Shown here: one piece after another, positions 1-10,838 of the stretch | Layout: each line of letters begins with the position of its first letter | Numbering within the stretch: position 1 is the first letter of the stretch | Source of the DNA: Chromohalobacter sarecensis | GTDB lineage: Bacteria > Pseudomonadota > Gammaproteobacteria > Pseudomonadales > Halomonadaceae | NCBI RefSeq assembly: GCF_023061135.1 | Contig: NZ_JAKGAN010000004.1 | Span: 248,001 to 312,000, forward strand | DNA: 64,000 nucleotides | Reading direction: 5' to 3' | Translations under genes and position numbers: made by a program | Notes under the pieces: model-generated | What the model saw: only the letters and a program-made list of their open reading frames with translations | Database searches by the model: none | Told to the model about the DNA's origin: nothing

Positions 1-137
1 AGGCCGAGCGTGATGCCTTCCGTAAGCTGGCCGAGCCGGTGCGTCAGACCTACGTCGATATGGTCGGCGAACGTGGTCAGAAAGCGCTGGACATCGTGCT
101 GGATCATGTCGATCAGTCGGATGACAAGGCGGAGTAA
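1..137 (+). CDS. Probable TRAP transporter substrate-binding protein (DctP family), C-terminal fragment
   Basis: Only the last 44 codons are in the window, read in the frame starting at base 3 and ending in TAA at 135-137. The residues form a charged amphipathic helix (ending LDHVDQSDDKAE), the kind of C-terminal helix common in periplasmic DctP-type solute receptors. The next genes, on the opposite strand, encode the TRAP membrane subunits DctQ and DctM, which have no binding protein of their own here. That suggests this gene is their partner, in an unusual convergent layout. Identification rests on context and a short tail. A strong terminator follows at once. Confidence 0.45.
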   Translation, partial: AERDAFRKLAEPVRQTYVDMVGERGQKALDIVLDHVDQSDDKAE

Positions 138-179
138 GCCTGACGGTCAGTATCTAAAGTACTGCGATACCGCCATGCA

Positions 180-213
180 AAACCCCGGAAGCGTTGAGCT
201 TCCGGGGTTTTTA
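180..213 (+). terminator. Rho-independent terminator after the dctP-like gene
   Basis: A perfect 13-bp stem (180-192 with 198-210) with loop GTTGA is followed by a run of T. It lies 43 bp past the stop codon of the upstream gene. Confidence 0.85.
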
Positions 214-253
214 TATGTCTGGCGGAGGGTGGTGAGGTAGGATGCTCCTCCAC

Positions 254-284
254 GCCGTGCCGACCCGACGAGGGTCGGCACGGC
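254..284 (-). terminator. Probable terminator of the dctQM operon
   Basis: A perfect 13-bp GC-rich inverted repeat (254-266 with 272-284, loop GACGA) lies 5 bp beyond the dctM stop codon. It has no clear T-run on the minus strand, so it may end transcription poorly or act as a 3' mRNA stabiliser. Confidence 0.5.
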
Positions 285-289
285 TGCGC

Positions 290-1573
290 TCAGTCGCCGC
301 CGAGCGAAGGTAGCAGCAGCGATATCTGCGGGAACGTGATCAAGATGATCGTGGCCAATACCAGTATGGCGATGAACGGGGGCGTGCCGCGAATCACTTC
401 CATATAAGGCCGGCGGAATACCGCGATGGCGGTGAAGATATCGCAGCCGAACGGTGGCGTGGCCGAGCCGATGGCCGCCTGCAGGGTGACGATCACGCCG
501 ACATGCACCGGGTCCAATCCGGTGGATTCGACCAGTGGCTTGAAGATCGGCACCAGAATCAGAATGACCACGATGGGGTCGACGAACATGCAGCCTACGA
601 AGAAGGCCGCAGCGATCAACAGCAATGCCAGGAACTGGTTGTCACCGATACCTTCGATGACGGGGCCGAGGATCTGCTCCGGCACGCCTGCGGTGCCCAG
701 AGTCTGCGAAAATGCCGCGCCGATGGCGACTAGAATGAAGACCACGGCGGTGATCATGCCGGTGGAAAGCGCCAGACTGCCGAGATCGCGGATCGATACC
801 TGACGGTAGATCACCACTTCGAGAATAAAGGCATAGGCCACCGCGACCGCCGAGGCCTCGACGGCGCTGAAGAAGCCGCCGTAGATACCGCCGACCACCA
901 GCACCGGGAACCCCATCGGCAGAATGACTCGGCGAACCGCCTTGAAGCGTTCCGCCCAGGTGGCGCGTGGCTCGGGCTCGATGCCTTTCAGGCGCGCGCC
1001 GATATAGCAGTACACGGCAAACATGGCCAGGATCAGAATGCCGGGGAGAATGCCGGCGAGGAACAAGTCGCCGATCGAGGTTTTCATGACCACGCCATAG
1101 ACGATGAAACCGATGCTGGGCGGAATCAGCAGCGCGATATCGCTGGCGTTGATGATCAGGGCCAGAGCGAAACTGTCAGGGTAGCCCCGCGCCAAGAGAC
1201 GCGGACGCATCGGCCCGCCCATGGCGACCACGGTGGCCTGCGTCGAGCCCGAGACGGCCCCGAACAAGGCGCACGAGGCGGCGGTGGTGATCGGCAACCC
1301 CCCACGGACATGGCGGGTGAAGACATCGACGACATCGAGCAGGCGGTTGGCGGTATGGCCTTTGGTCAGGATGTCGGCGGCGAAGATGAACATGGGCACG
1401 GCGGCCAGTACCCAACTGCCGATGCCATTGATCATCCAGCTTACGGCCTGGTCGGGCCCGAAAAACGTCATGTCCGTGAACATCATGAAAAGCGTGCCCG
1501 CCGCCAGGGGAACCATCATCGGGAATCCGAGTAGCAGCAGCACCAGCATGATCACGGCTAGCCAAGTTAGCAT
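290..1573 (-). CDS. dctM: TRAP transporter large permease subunit DctM
   Basis: 427 residues, almost entirely hydrophobic, matching the usual length of about 425 for DctM proteins of the ion transporter superfamily. It begins MLTWLAVIMLVLLLLGFPMM and contains the family-typical stretches ASCALFGAVSGSTQATV (about 100-116) and GSATPPFGCD in the last quarter. In the inner membrane DctM is the ion-coupled translocation subunit; it takes a carboxylate-type substrate from a periplasmic receptor using the Na+ or H+ gradient. It lies 47 bp downstream of dctQ and is surely co-transcribed with it. The substrate cannot be read from this sequence. Confidence 0.93.
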   Translation of the reverse strand: MLTWLAVIMLVLLLLGFPMMVPLAAGTLFMMFTDMTFFGPDQAVSWMINGIGSWVLAAVPMFIFAADILTKGHTANRLLDVVDVFTRHVRGGLPITTAASCALFGAVSGSTQATVVAMGGPMRPRLLARGYPDSFALALIINASDIALLIPPSIGFIVYGVVMKTSIGDLFLAGILPGILILAMFAVYCYIGARLKGIEPEPRATWAERFKAVRRVILPMGFPVLVVGGIYGGFFSAVEASAVAVAYAFILEVVIYRQVSIRDLGSLALSTGMITAVVFILVAIGAAFSQTLGTAGVPEQILGPVIEGIGDNQFLALLLIAAAFFVGCMFVDPIVVILILVPIFKPLVESTGLDPVHVGVIVTLQAAIGSATPPFGCDIFTAIAVFRRPYMEVIRGTPPFIAILVLATIILITFPQISLLLPSLGGD

Positions 1574-1620
1574 TATTTTACGTCCTCGCGTTGATGGCGG
1601 TCGTGTTGCGGAGAGGCAGT

Positions 1621-2250
1621 TTAGGCATCGCGACGTGTATCATGGCCATTGCCTTCTGCCGCTTCCGGGGGCACTTCGTCGTATTCCTCCTTTTCGTTGA
1701 AGGCACGGTAGATATCGTCACTGACCAGGTTGCGCACGGCGGTGAGCAGGTATTGCACGCCGGCGAGGATGAAGCCGACGGGGAGGGCGAGATAGACGAT
1801 CCAGAGAGGAATGTTCAGCGAAGCACTGCTGCGACCGCGATCGTAAATGGCCAGGACATAGTCGATGGACTTGTCGGCGAAATAGAACATCAATACGGCG
1901 GTGCCTAGACAAATCAGGATGAGGAGCGCCTTGCGCCAGCGGCCGCTGAGCTGGTCATAGATCGCCGACATGCTGATATGGCGGGCGTTGCGGGCTGCAT
2001 AGCCGACACCGACGAAGGTGATGACCACGATGAGCATCTCGGTCACTTCGTAGGTCCCGGGGATGCCTTGGTTGAAGAGCAGATTGCCGACGACATGACC
2101 GCTCATCAACAAGGCCATGGCGAGTATGCCCCCCGCGATGATCACGCGCTCGATGATGCCCAGGCCATGATCGATAGTTCCCAGTACACGAAGCAAAGCA
2201 CTGCGTGATTCAGCGTTTTCATCGCTATTGCCAGGCTTTGAAGGTGTCAT
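1621..2250 (-). CDS. dctQ: TRAP transporter small permease subunit DctQ
   Basis: 209 residues from the chosen ATG at 2250. A longer frame is open upstream, but this ATG is preceded by AAGGA at good spacing. Four hydrophobic segments are visible (roughly 33-53, 70-90, 107-127 and 150-170), the standard DctQ topology, with the motif GTYEVTEMLIVV in the second segment. DctQ is an inner-membrane partner that binds DctM; its exact role is not settled. The C-terminal tail is acidic (KEEYDEVPPEAAEG). It heads a dctQM pair. In most TRAP operons dctP comes first, but not here. Confidence 0.88.
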   Translation of the reverse strand: MTPSKPGNSDENAESRSALLRVLGTIDHGLGIIERVIIAGGILAMALLMSGHVVGNLLFNQGIPGTYEVTEMLIVVITFVGVGYAARNARHISMSAIYDQLSGRWRKALLILICLGTAVLMFYFADKSIDYVLAIYDRGRSSASLNIPLWIVYLALPVGFILAGVQYLLTAVRNLVSDDIYRAFNEKEEYDEVPPEAAEGNGHDTRRDA

Positions 2251-2370
2251 GTCGTAGAGTCCTTTTTGTGATGGCCGATTCGTCGCACGAATGGCATGGA
2301 TCTCGACGTCCGTACCGCGTCGTGAAGGTGTCGCGATCAATCGGACTGGCTTCTATAAAACCTACAGAGT

Positions 2371-2387
2371 TTGCGGGATGAGTGCCA
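2371..2387 (-). promoter_or_regulatory. Candidate sigma-54 promoter upstream of dctQM
   Basis: On the minus strand the sequence TGGCACTCATCCCGCAA has the invariant GG-N10-GC spacing and a full TGGCAC -24 element. The -12 element is CCGC rather than TTGC. It would start transcription about 110 bases before the dctQ ATG. Sigma-54 control is known for some dicarboxylate TRAP operons. No activator gene is adjacent. Confidence 0.35.
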
Positions 2388-2462
2388 CTCGTCAATGGCG
2401 TATCCGCATATGCGTGATATACATTTCTCCGGGCGCTGGGATGGCTGCGAAGAGATCACGTA

Positions 2463-2978
2463 TTACGGATGGTGCGTCGCGTGCTGGGTGGTCAGCGTTG
2501 TCAATGCGGCTTCCTGCGCTGGCCCGTGCATGTTCAGGCAGCGTGTCAGTTGCATTGTCAGGTTGGCGTCGTCCGTCCGAGGCTTGCGTATGGCATGCGA
2601 TGTCTCGCTGATGGCCTGAAGCTGGCGCAGTGTTTCGCGTTCGGCGAGTAGCTCGGCTTCCTTGAGATGATCGCGCAGCGTCGCCACGTCGTGTTCATGT
2701 TGCGCACGCGGTTTGAGCATGCGACGTAGATGACGGATCGGCTGCGTGACCTCGGCTTGCCAGACACGGATTTCAGCCAGCGCGTCGTGTGCCTTCTCGG
2801 TGGGCACGAGGGCGTGATGGTCGAGCCAGCAGCGCCACAACAATTCGCAGACATCCGCCCCTGCCGTATCCTGTAGCTGCAAGCAGGCGTCGGCGACCCC
2901 GGGGCGCTGGTACAACGCCAAGGCATAATCCCAAAGCGGTGGGCTCCGCAGGACATCGCACAATTGGGTAGAATGCAT
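2463..2978 (-). CDS. TIGR02444 family protein (DUF2390), function unknown
   Basis: 171 residues. It opens with a short helix containing LWDYALALYQRPGVADACLQLQD and continues with GADVCELLWRCWLDHH, the pattern I associate with the TIGR02444/DUF2390 family of soluble gammaproteobacterial proteins. The rest is helical and charged (RETLRQLQAISETSHAIRKPR). No catalytic motif is evident. It starts at an ATG preceded by TGGAG and is divergent from the ABC-F ATPase gene 65 bp away; I recall the same pairing in pseudomonads and Halomonas. No function is proposed. Confidence 0.75.
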   Translation of the reverse strand: MHSTQLCDVLRSPPLWDYALALYQRPGVADACLQLQDTAGADVCELLWRCWLDHHALVPTEKAHDALAEIRVWQAEVTQPIRHLRRMLKPRAQHEHDVATLRDHLKEAELLAERETLRQLQAISETSHAIRKPRTDDANLTMQLTRCLNMHGPAQEAALTTLTTQHATHHP

Positions 2979-3043
2979 GGGTAAACTCCAGCCGTCCTGG
3001 CAGGCATGGCGGCGGAACTCACCGAATCACCACCGGAGCGGGC

Positions 3044-4978
<1,935 letters not shown>

Positions 4979-5026
4979 TACTGAAAACAGGCGTTTGCTG
5001 CGGATGCATGAGCGTGTCGCTAGGCT

Positions 5027-5464
5027 TCATGTCTCGACGATAAACGTCACGGGGCCGTCGTTGAGTAGCGAAACCTGCATGTCGGCGCTGAATTCGCCGC
5101 TGGCGACGCGCGACCAAGCCTGCTGCGCTTGGGCCACCAGGTAATCGAACATTGCCTCGCCGTGGGCGGGTGTCGCGGCGCCATCGAAGCCCGGGCGCAG
5201 GCCCTTGGTGGTATTGGCCATGAGGGTGAACTGCGGCACCAGCAACAAGCCGCCTTCCACCTGCTGAAGGTTGAGGTTCATCTTGCCTGCCTCGTCGCCG
5301 AATATGCGCAGTTTGAGCAGTTTATGCAGCATCTTGTCGGCGTGGGCTTGGGTATCCTCGGGCGCCACGCCGATCAAGGCCATCATGCCTTGCTCGATGG
5401 CGCCCGTGGTGCGGTCGTCGACATCGACACTGGCATGACGGACACGTTGAATGACGGCTCGCAT
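5027..5464 (-). CDS. dtd: D-aminoacyl-tRNA deacylase
   Basis: 145 residues, full length for DTD. It hydrolyses D-amino acids (and mischarged glycine) from tRNA in the cytoplasm, protecting translation. Visible motifs are MRAVIQRV at the start, GKMNLNLQQ, the active-site strand PQFTLMA (E. coli has SQFTLAA, so the leading Ser is Pro here) and the Gly-cis-Pro motif NDGPVT near the C-terminus. It faces the ABC-F gene across a 48-bp gap and lies 27 bp after the universal stress protein gene on the same strand, so the two may share a transcript. Confidence 0.95.
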   Translation of the reverse strand: MRAVIQRVRHASVDVDDRTTGAIEQGMMALIGVAPEDTQAHADKMLHKLLKLRIFGDEAGKMNLNLQQVEGGLLLVPQFTLMANTTKGLRPGFDGAATPAHGEAMFDYLVAQAQQAWSRVASGEFSADMQVSLLNDGPVTFIVET

Positions 5465-5491
5465 TATCAGAATCCTTGTGGACGCGAGTGG

Positions 5492-6349
5492 CTACCAAGC
5501 CCGGCATACCATCATGTCCACGTGCACTTCGGCAAGCAGTCGTTCGATCAACGGCGCCGGTTGATGACGGCCGAAAAGCGCCAGATCCTGATGCCCGAGT
5601 GCCAGCAGATCGGGCGGCTGGCGGCGCAGGTAATCCATCAGCACTTCGCCGGGTTCGCCTTGCTCGAGGACCAGCTCGAGTTCAGGCACGTCGCCCACTT
5701 CTTCCATGAGCTTGTCGATTTCCGCTTCCAGGCGGATACGCCGCGCGGCGAGTTCGCGCTCGCGCCAGCGGGCATAGCCGCTGTCGGAGCCCATTTCATC
5801 GTCGCCGGGTAAGTGCCAGGCATGCAGTAGCGTCAGGCGTGCTTGTGGAAAGTGGGTCAGGACGTCACGCAGGGTATGACGACTAGCCAGCGAGAAATCT
5901 ACCGGCACCAGCACGTCTTGCCACGCCTGCTCGGGGCTGTGGCTCACGGTGAGCACCGGGCACGGCGCGCGGCTCAGCACCCGGGCCAGGGTGGTGCCAC
6001 CGACCAGCGCGTGTTGACCGCGTTTACGGTGGGTGCCGAGTACGATCATGGTGGCATCGCGGTCATGCGCTTCGCGGATGATCTCGGCATAAGGCGCCCC
6101 GGTGACCGTCTGTATTAGGGTCTCGGGTGCGGTAAGCGCGTAATCTTCGCGAATGTCGGTCAACTGGCGTTCGAGCTCGTGGACGACCCCGGTCTCTAGA
6201 TCGCGTAGCGCCTGATGTGGCAGATAGGGATCGAGGACGTGGAGGATATCCAAGCGGCAGCCCTGGGCATGGGCGAGTTTCACCGCACGTGCGAAAGCGG
6301 CGCGGTTTTCGGCGGACAGGTCACAAGCCAGTAGCAAGGTCTGAGGCAT
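5492..6349 (-). CDS. Tandem universal stress protein (UspE-like)
   Basis: 285 codons from the ATG at 6349, which has a strong AGGAGG just upstream; a longer open frame exists but lacks this signal. Two Usp domains are present. The first (about 1-138) carries the nucleotide-binding loop GTHRKRG...GGTT (105-120). The second (about 145-284) keeps the fold (VLVPVDFS, LLALGHQDLALFG) but lacks a clear G-x9-G(S/T) loop, so probably only one half binds ATP. Such cytoplasmic proteins support survival under stress. It is followed by dtd on the same strand. Confidence 0.88.
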   Translation of the reverse strand: MPQTLLLACDLSAENRAAFARAVKLAHAQGCRLDILHVLDPYLPHQALRDLETGVVHELERQLTDIREDYALTAPETLIQTVTGAPYAEIIREAHDRDATMIVLGTHRKRGQHALVGGTTLARVLSRAPCPVLTVSHSPEQAWQDVLVPVDFSLASRHTLRDVLTHFPQARLTLLHAWHLPGDDEMGSDSGYARWRERELAARRIRLEAEIDKLMEEVGDVPELELVLEQGEPGEVLMDYLRRQPPDLLALGHQDLALFGRHQPAPLIERLLAEVHVDMMVCRAW

Positions 6350-6506
6350 GATACGTCCCTCCTGCGAGAAGGCGGCGTGCGAATGCAGGCGACACCGCAC
6401 TGACGTCGAGCCGGGTGGTGATCACCGCAACGCCATGGGGGGCATTGCAGTGAAGCAAAGCATGGTAGCCTCCGGCGCTCTCTGCAAGTACGAGTCTATG
6501 CCCCTT

Positions 6507-7340
6507 TCACCACCAGGCGTGAAAATGATGCACCGGCCCGCGCCCCTGGCCGACATCGAGATGTACGCTGGCGTCTAGCGCCGTATGCAGCCAGCGTTTG
6601 GCGTCGCCGATCGCCGCGTGAATATCGGTGTGGGCACTGGCCTCGGCCGGCAGGCGGGCCAGATAGGCAGTCACCGCCGAAGACAGCGCACAACCGGTGC
6701 CATGCAGGTTCTGGGTGGCGATGCGCGGTGCCTCGAGCCATTCCACCCCCTGTGGAGTGGCAAGCAGATCTGGGCAGGCGTCACCGCTGAGATGCCCACC
6801 TTTGAGCACCACATACGGGGCGCCGAGGTGCGCCAGTTCGGGCAGCAGGGAAGCCATTGCCTCAGTGGTGCGGGGTGTCTCGGTGTCCAGCAGCACCGCT
6901 GCTTCCGGCAGGTTGGGCGTGATCACGTCTGCCAGGGGGACCAGAACGTCACGCACGGCGCGAATGCCGGCACGGTCGACCAGGATGTCGCCGCTCTTGG
7001 CGACCATTACCGGGTCGAGCACGATCCAGCGTGGCCGGTAGCGGGCCAGGGCGTCGCGAATCGTCGTGGCGACGTCCATGCTTGCTACCATGCCGATCTT
7101 GACCGCGTCGATGCGTACATCGCTGAGGAGATTGTCGAGTTGCTCGGCGATCATCTCGGCGGGGATCGGGTGTACGGCACGTACGCCTTGCGTGTTCTGG
7201 GCGATCACCGCCGTGATGACGTTGGTGGCGTAGGTGCCCAACGCTGAAAATGTCTTGATATCCCCCTGTAACCCGGCGCCACCCGAAGGGTCGGAGCCGG
7301 CGATGGTGAGGACATTGGGAGGTGTCTGAGCGATGGACAT
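6507..7340 (-). CDS. thiD: Hydroxymethylpyrimidine/phosphomethylpyrimidine kinase
   Basis: 277 residues of the ribokinase fold, starting at the ATG at 7340 (GGAAGG upstream). ThiD phosphorylates HMP and then HMP-P in thiamine pyrophosphate synthesis. Seen are the substrate loop TIAGSDPSGGAGLQGDIKTF near the N-terminus, the central LDPVMVAKSGD and the anion-hole/catalytic motif GTGC with Cys217. No other thi gene is nearby and no thiamine riboswitch is recognisable in the upstream gap, so control here is unknown. It is divergent from the nuo operon. Confidence 0.95.
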   Translation of the reverse strand: MSIAQTPPNVLTIAGSDPSGGAGLQGDIKTFSALGTYATNVITAVIAQNTQGVRAVHPIPAEMIAEQLDNLLSDVRIDAVKIGMVASMDVATTIRDALARYRPRWIVLDPVMVAKSGDILVDRAGIRAVRDVLVPLADVITPNLPEAAVLLDTETPRTTEAMASLLPELAHLGAPYVVLKGGHLSGDACPDLLATPQGVEWLEAPRIATQNLHGTGCALSSAVTAYLARLPAEASAHTDIHAAIGDAKRWLHTALDASVHLDVGQGRGPVHHFHAWW

Positions 7341-7794
7341 GGCCTGACCTTCCGTATTCTGGCGTGGTGCGCACCCATTGCGGTGGCTCGGGGGCTTGCG
7401 TGGCGCATAGGATACCGTCAAAACGTCCGGCGAACAGGGCATGCGTCGGCTCGGCTCGGTATGTTCCTGAGTAACTTAGACTTTCGTCGATCCTCAAGAA
7501 GGGGAGAAGTTCTCCCGTAGGATCAGTCTTTATTGAAATAAGCTTTTCCGCATAATGCTCTCGACGTAAGTGATGACTTACATACTAAGCCTGGTGAGTC
7601 GTGATCGTGGTATTCGAGATGGTGTTAACTTACTAACTTTATCGTTCGCCATCCTGACAGGCGCTGCTAAATCCCCTAGAATCGTAGGGACTCGCCACAC
7701 GCAGGCAACGTGAATGGCGACACGAGGTGCGCGCACCTCGATGATAACGAATATTGGGATGGCGCCCTACTGCGCTATCCGCTGCTTGTGAGGC
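7341..7794. other. Intergenic region between thiD and nuoA
   Basis: 454 bp without a credible gene. It holds the nuo promoter (7654-7682) and three inverted repeats: GGGAGAAGTTCTCCC (7502-7516), GTAAGT-GATG-ACTTAC (7566-7581) and the uninterrupted 18-bp palindrome CGAGGTGCGCGCACCTCG (7723-7740). The first two lie upstream of the promoter, where regulators bind. The third is in the transcribed leader and could form an RNA hairpin. Confidence 0.6.
7654..7682 (+). promoter_or_regulatory. Sigma-70 promoter of the nuo operon
   Basis: -35 CTGACA (7654-7659) and -10 TAGAAT (7677-7682) are separated by exactly 17 bp, each one base from consensus. This gives a leader of about 105 bases before nuoA. 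Confidence 0.65.
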
Positions 7795-8220
7795 ATGGCA
7801 ATGACCGATGAGGCAACCGCGCTAATCGCCGAATATTGGGCCGTGGGGCTATTCATAGTAGCCGTGTTCACGTTATGTGCCCTGATGATCGGTGCCGCGA
7901 GTCTGCTCGGTGGTCGTAGCTATGGTCGTAGCAAGTCTCTCCCCTTCGAGTCTGGTATTGTCGGTACTGGCAATGCCCGTCAACGCTTTTCCGTCAAGTT
8001 CTATCTGGTCGCGATGCTGTTCGTGATCTTCGATATCGAAGCCGTGTTCCTGTTCGCCTGGGCCGTATCGGTCCGCGAGGTGGGCTGGGAAGGCTTTGCG
8101 GGCGCCGCCGTCTTCATTTTCATCCTTTTGGCGGGGTTGATCTACGATAGTCGTGTCGGTGCCCTGGAGTGGGCGCCACGCAAGCGCGGTCAATCGCCCG
8201 ATATCGTGACGGATCGATGA
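7795..8220 (+). CDS. nuoA: NADH-quinone oxidoreductase subunit A
   Basis: 141 residues with three membrane helices, first gene of the 13-gene complex I operon. NuoA sits in the membrane arm at the junction with the peripheral arm near the quinone site. The conserved signature is present: [24 protein letters not shown] in the loop after helix 1, then [16 protein letters not shown] in helix 2. An ATG at 7801 is an alternative start two codons later; a GTGAGG sits just before the first ATG. It is preceded by a promoter and a 100-base leader. Confidence 0.96.
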   Translation: MAMTDEATALIAEYWAVGLFIVAVFTLCALMIGAASLLGGRSYGRSKSLPFESGIVGTGNARQRFSVKFYLVAMLFVIFDIEAVFLFAWAVSVREVGWEGFAGAAVFIFILLAGLIYDSRVGALEWAPRKRGQSPDIVTDR

Positions 8221-8310
8221 GCGTACCGCCCTGGAGGCGGTCTTGAGCCGGCGACGACCGGCATAGCGCCAGATACCCGAATTTTCTTTTTCAGAGCTTC
8301 GAGGCGCATC

Positions 8311-8991
8311 ATGCAATATACCCTGACGCGAGCGGATAGCGAGCCGGCGCCGGGTAGCGCAAGCTATCCGCTGGACAAGCGCGAAACCACCGATGACCCG
8401 ATGAAGGAGCAGGTTCACCGCAACGTCTTCACCGGCAAGTTGGAAGATGTACTCAACGACAGTGTCAACTGGGGGCGCAAACACTCCCTGTGGCCGTACA
8501 ACTTCGGTCTCTCCTGCTGCTATGTGGAAATGACCACAGCCTTTACCGCGCCGCATGATGTCGCGCGCTTCGGCGCCGAGGTCATCCGCGCCTCCCCGCG
8601 TCAGGCCGATTTCATGGTTATCGCCGGCACTTGCTTCATCAAGATGGCGCCGGTCATCCAGCAGCTCTACGATCAGATGCTCGAACCCAAGTGGGTGATC
8701 TCGATGGGTTCCTGTGCCAATTCCGGGGGCATGTACGATATCTACTCGGTGGTTCAGGGCGTCGACAAGTTTATCCCCGTGGATGTCTACGTGCCTGGCT
8801 GCCCGCCACGCCCCGAAGCGTTTCTACAGGGGTTGCAGCTGCTTCAGGATTCTATCCAGGAAGAGCGTCGTCCGCTTTCCTGGGTGGTTGGCGACCAAGG
8901 CACATATCGCGCCGAGATGCCCTCGCAGCGCGAGGCGAATCGCGACCGGCGTATCGCCGTGACGGAACTGCGTTCCCCGGATGAGGTATAG
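8311..8991 (+). CDS. nuoB: NADH-quinone oxidoreductase subunit B (N2 cluster subunit)
   Basis: 226 residues, close to the 220 of E. coli NuoB. It holds the terminal 4Fe-4S cluster N2 that passes electrons to quinone. The cysteine ligands are visible: the CC pair in [16 protein letters not shown] and [11 protein letters not shown]. The C-terminal 40 residues are charged and variable. A 90-bp gap separates it from nuoA, longer than other junctions in the operon, with no evident terminator. Confidence 0.97.
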   Translation: MQYTLTRADSEPAPGSASYPLDKRETTDDPMKEQVHRNVFTGKLEDVLNDSVNWGRKHSLWPYNFGLSCCYVEMTTAFTAPHDVARFGAEVIRASPRQADFMVIAGTCFIKMAPVIQQLYDQMLEPKWVISMGSCANSGGMYDIYSVVQGVDKFIPVDVYVPGCPPRPEAFLQGLQLLQDSIQEERRPLSWVVGDQGTYRAEMPSQREANRDRRIAVTELRSPDEV

Positions 8992-9058
8992 GCCGAGTGT
9001 CTGGTGCCGTCACCTGTCGTTTGAAGTCGATCCATCTGCCGGGGAATGAAAACCGATC

Positions 9059-10837
9059 ATGAGCGCAGTTTACTCGCCATACGCCAATCACTCGAACGCC
9101 GATGACCCGGTAGTCCAGGCGTTATTCGCGCGCTTCGGCCACCACGTGTTCGTCGATCAAGCGACGTACACCGGTATGCCGGTCCTGTGGATCGACCGCG
9201 AGCATCTGCTCGAGGTCCTGGGTTTTTTGCGGGACATGCCCGAGCCCTTCGAGATGCTCTTCGACCTGCATGCCATCGACGAGCGTCTGCGTAGCCATCG
9301 CGCGGATTTGCCACCTGCGGACTTCACGGTCTTCTATCAGTTGATGTCGGTGTCGCGGAACCGGGACTTGATGCTCAAGGTGGCGCTTTCCGAGCGCGAT
9401 CTCGAAGTGCCCAGCGTCGCGGGTCTTTACCCCAATGCCAATTGGTACGAGCGCGAAGTCTGGGACATGTTCGGTATCGACTTCCGTGGACATCCGCATC
9501 TGACACGCTTGCTGATGCCGCCGACCTGGAACGGGCATCCGCTGCGCAAGGATTATCCGGCGCGCGCCACCGAGTTCGACCCCTATACGCTGACCGTGGA
9601 CGGCCAGGACACCGAGCAGGAAGCGCTGCGTTTCGATCCCGAATCCTGGGGTATGAAGCGTCAGGACGAGAACACGGACTACATGTTTCTCAACTTGGGG
9701 CCCAACCACCCCTCCGCACATGGTGCCTTCCGCATTGTGCTGCAGCTCGATGGCGAGGTCGTGGTCGATTGTGTTCCCGATATCGGCTATCACCATCGCG
9801 GCGCCGAGAAAATGGCCGAGCGCCAATCCTGGCACAGCTACATTCCCTATACCGACCGCATCGACTATACCGGCGGGGTGATGAACAACCTGCCGTACGT
9901 GATGGCGGTGGAGAAGCTGGCGGGCATCCAGGTCACCGATCGCGCCAAGACCATTCGCGTGATGATGGCGGAAATGTTCCGCATCAACAGCCACTTGCTG
10001 TTTCTGGGTACCTACCTGCAGGACCTGGGCGCGATGACGCCGGTGTTCTTCACTTTCACCGATCGCCAGAAGGCCTATGAGGTCATCGAGGGCATCACCG
10101 GTTTTCGTATGCACCCGGCGTGGTATCGCATCGGCGGCACCGCGCACGACCTGCCCAATGGCTGGGACAAACTGGTTCAGGGTTTCCTCGACTGGATGCC
10201 CAAGCGCCTCGTCGAATACGAGCGCGCGATGATGCAAAACGCCATCGTCCGCGAGCGCACCAAGCAGGTGGCCGCTTTCACCACGCGCGAGGCGCTAGAG
10301 TGGGGCGTCACCGGGCCTAACCTGCGCGCCACCGGCTGCGATTTCGATCTACGTAAGAAACGCCCCTATTCAGGCTACGAGAACTTCGATTTCGAAGTGC
10401 CACTGGGCGCCAACGGCGATGCCTTCGATCGTGGCCAGCTACGCATCGACGAGATGCGCCAGAGCCTGCGTATCATTCAGCAATGCGTCGATCATATGCC
10501 GGCCGGCGACTATAAGGCCGATCATCCGCTGACCACGCCGCCGCCGCGCGAGAAGATGCTCCAGCACATCGAGACGCTGATCACGCACTTCCTGCAGGTC
10601 TCTTGGGGCCCCGTGCTCAAGCCTAACGAGTCGCTTTCGATGATCGAGGCGACCAAGGGCATCAACAGCTATTACCTGACCTCGGATGGCAACACCATGA
10701 GTTATCGCACGCGCATCCGCACGCCCAGTTTCCCGCATCTTCAGCAGATTCCCGCCGTGGTGCGCGGCGCCCTGGTGCCGGATTTGATTGCCCATCTGGG
10801 GAGTATCGACTTCGTGATGGCCGACGTGGACCGCTGA
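9059..10837 (+). CDS. nuoCD: NADH-quinone oxidoreductase fused subunit C/D
   Basis: 592 residues. The first 190 or so are the NuoC (30 kDa) domain, with VSVSRNRD-like strands and the family signature [17 protein letters not shown]. The remainder is NuoD (49 kDa), with [12 protein letters not shown] and the quinone-site region. The fusion is standard in E. coli and relatives and separates this lineage from alphaproteobacteria with separate nuoC and nuoD. The protein sits in the peripheral arm and forms the quinone pocket with NuoB. nuoE starts one base after its stop. Confidence 0.97.
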   Translation: MSAVYSPYANHSNADDPVVQALFARFGHHVFVDQATYTGMPVLWIDREHLLEVLGFLRDMPEPFEMLFDLHAIDERLRSHRADLPPADFTVFYQLMSVSRNRDLMLKVALSERDLEVPSVAGLYPNANWYEREVWDMFGIDFRGHPHLTRLLMPPTWNGHPLRKDYPARATEFDPYTLTVDGQDTEQEALRFDPESWGMKRQDENTDYMFLNLGPNHPSAHGAFRIVLQLDGEVVVDCVPDIGYHHRGAEKMAERQSWHSYIPYTDRIDYTGGVMNNLPYVMAVEKLAGIQVTDRAKTIRVMMAEMFRINSHLLFLGTYLQDLGAMTPVFFTFTDRQKAYEVIEGITGFRMHPAWYRIGGTAHDLPNGWDKLVQGFLDWMPKRLVEYERAMMQNAIVRERTKQVAAFTTREALEWGVTGPNLRATGCDFDLRKKRPYSGYENFDFEVPLGANGDAFDRGQLRIDEMRQSLRIIQQCVDHMPAGDYKADHPLTTPPPREKMLQHIETLITHFLQVSWGPVLKPNESLSMIEATKGINSYYLTSDGNTMSYRTRIRTPSFPHLQQIPAVVRGALVPDLIAHLGSIDFVMADVDR

Positions 10838-10838
10838 T

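Noticed and set aside
7341-7500. Thiamine pyrophosphate riboswitch upstream of thiD
   Set aside because: The conserved CUGAGA and GAU-GCC core segments of the THI element were not found in either orientation.
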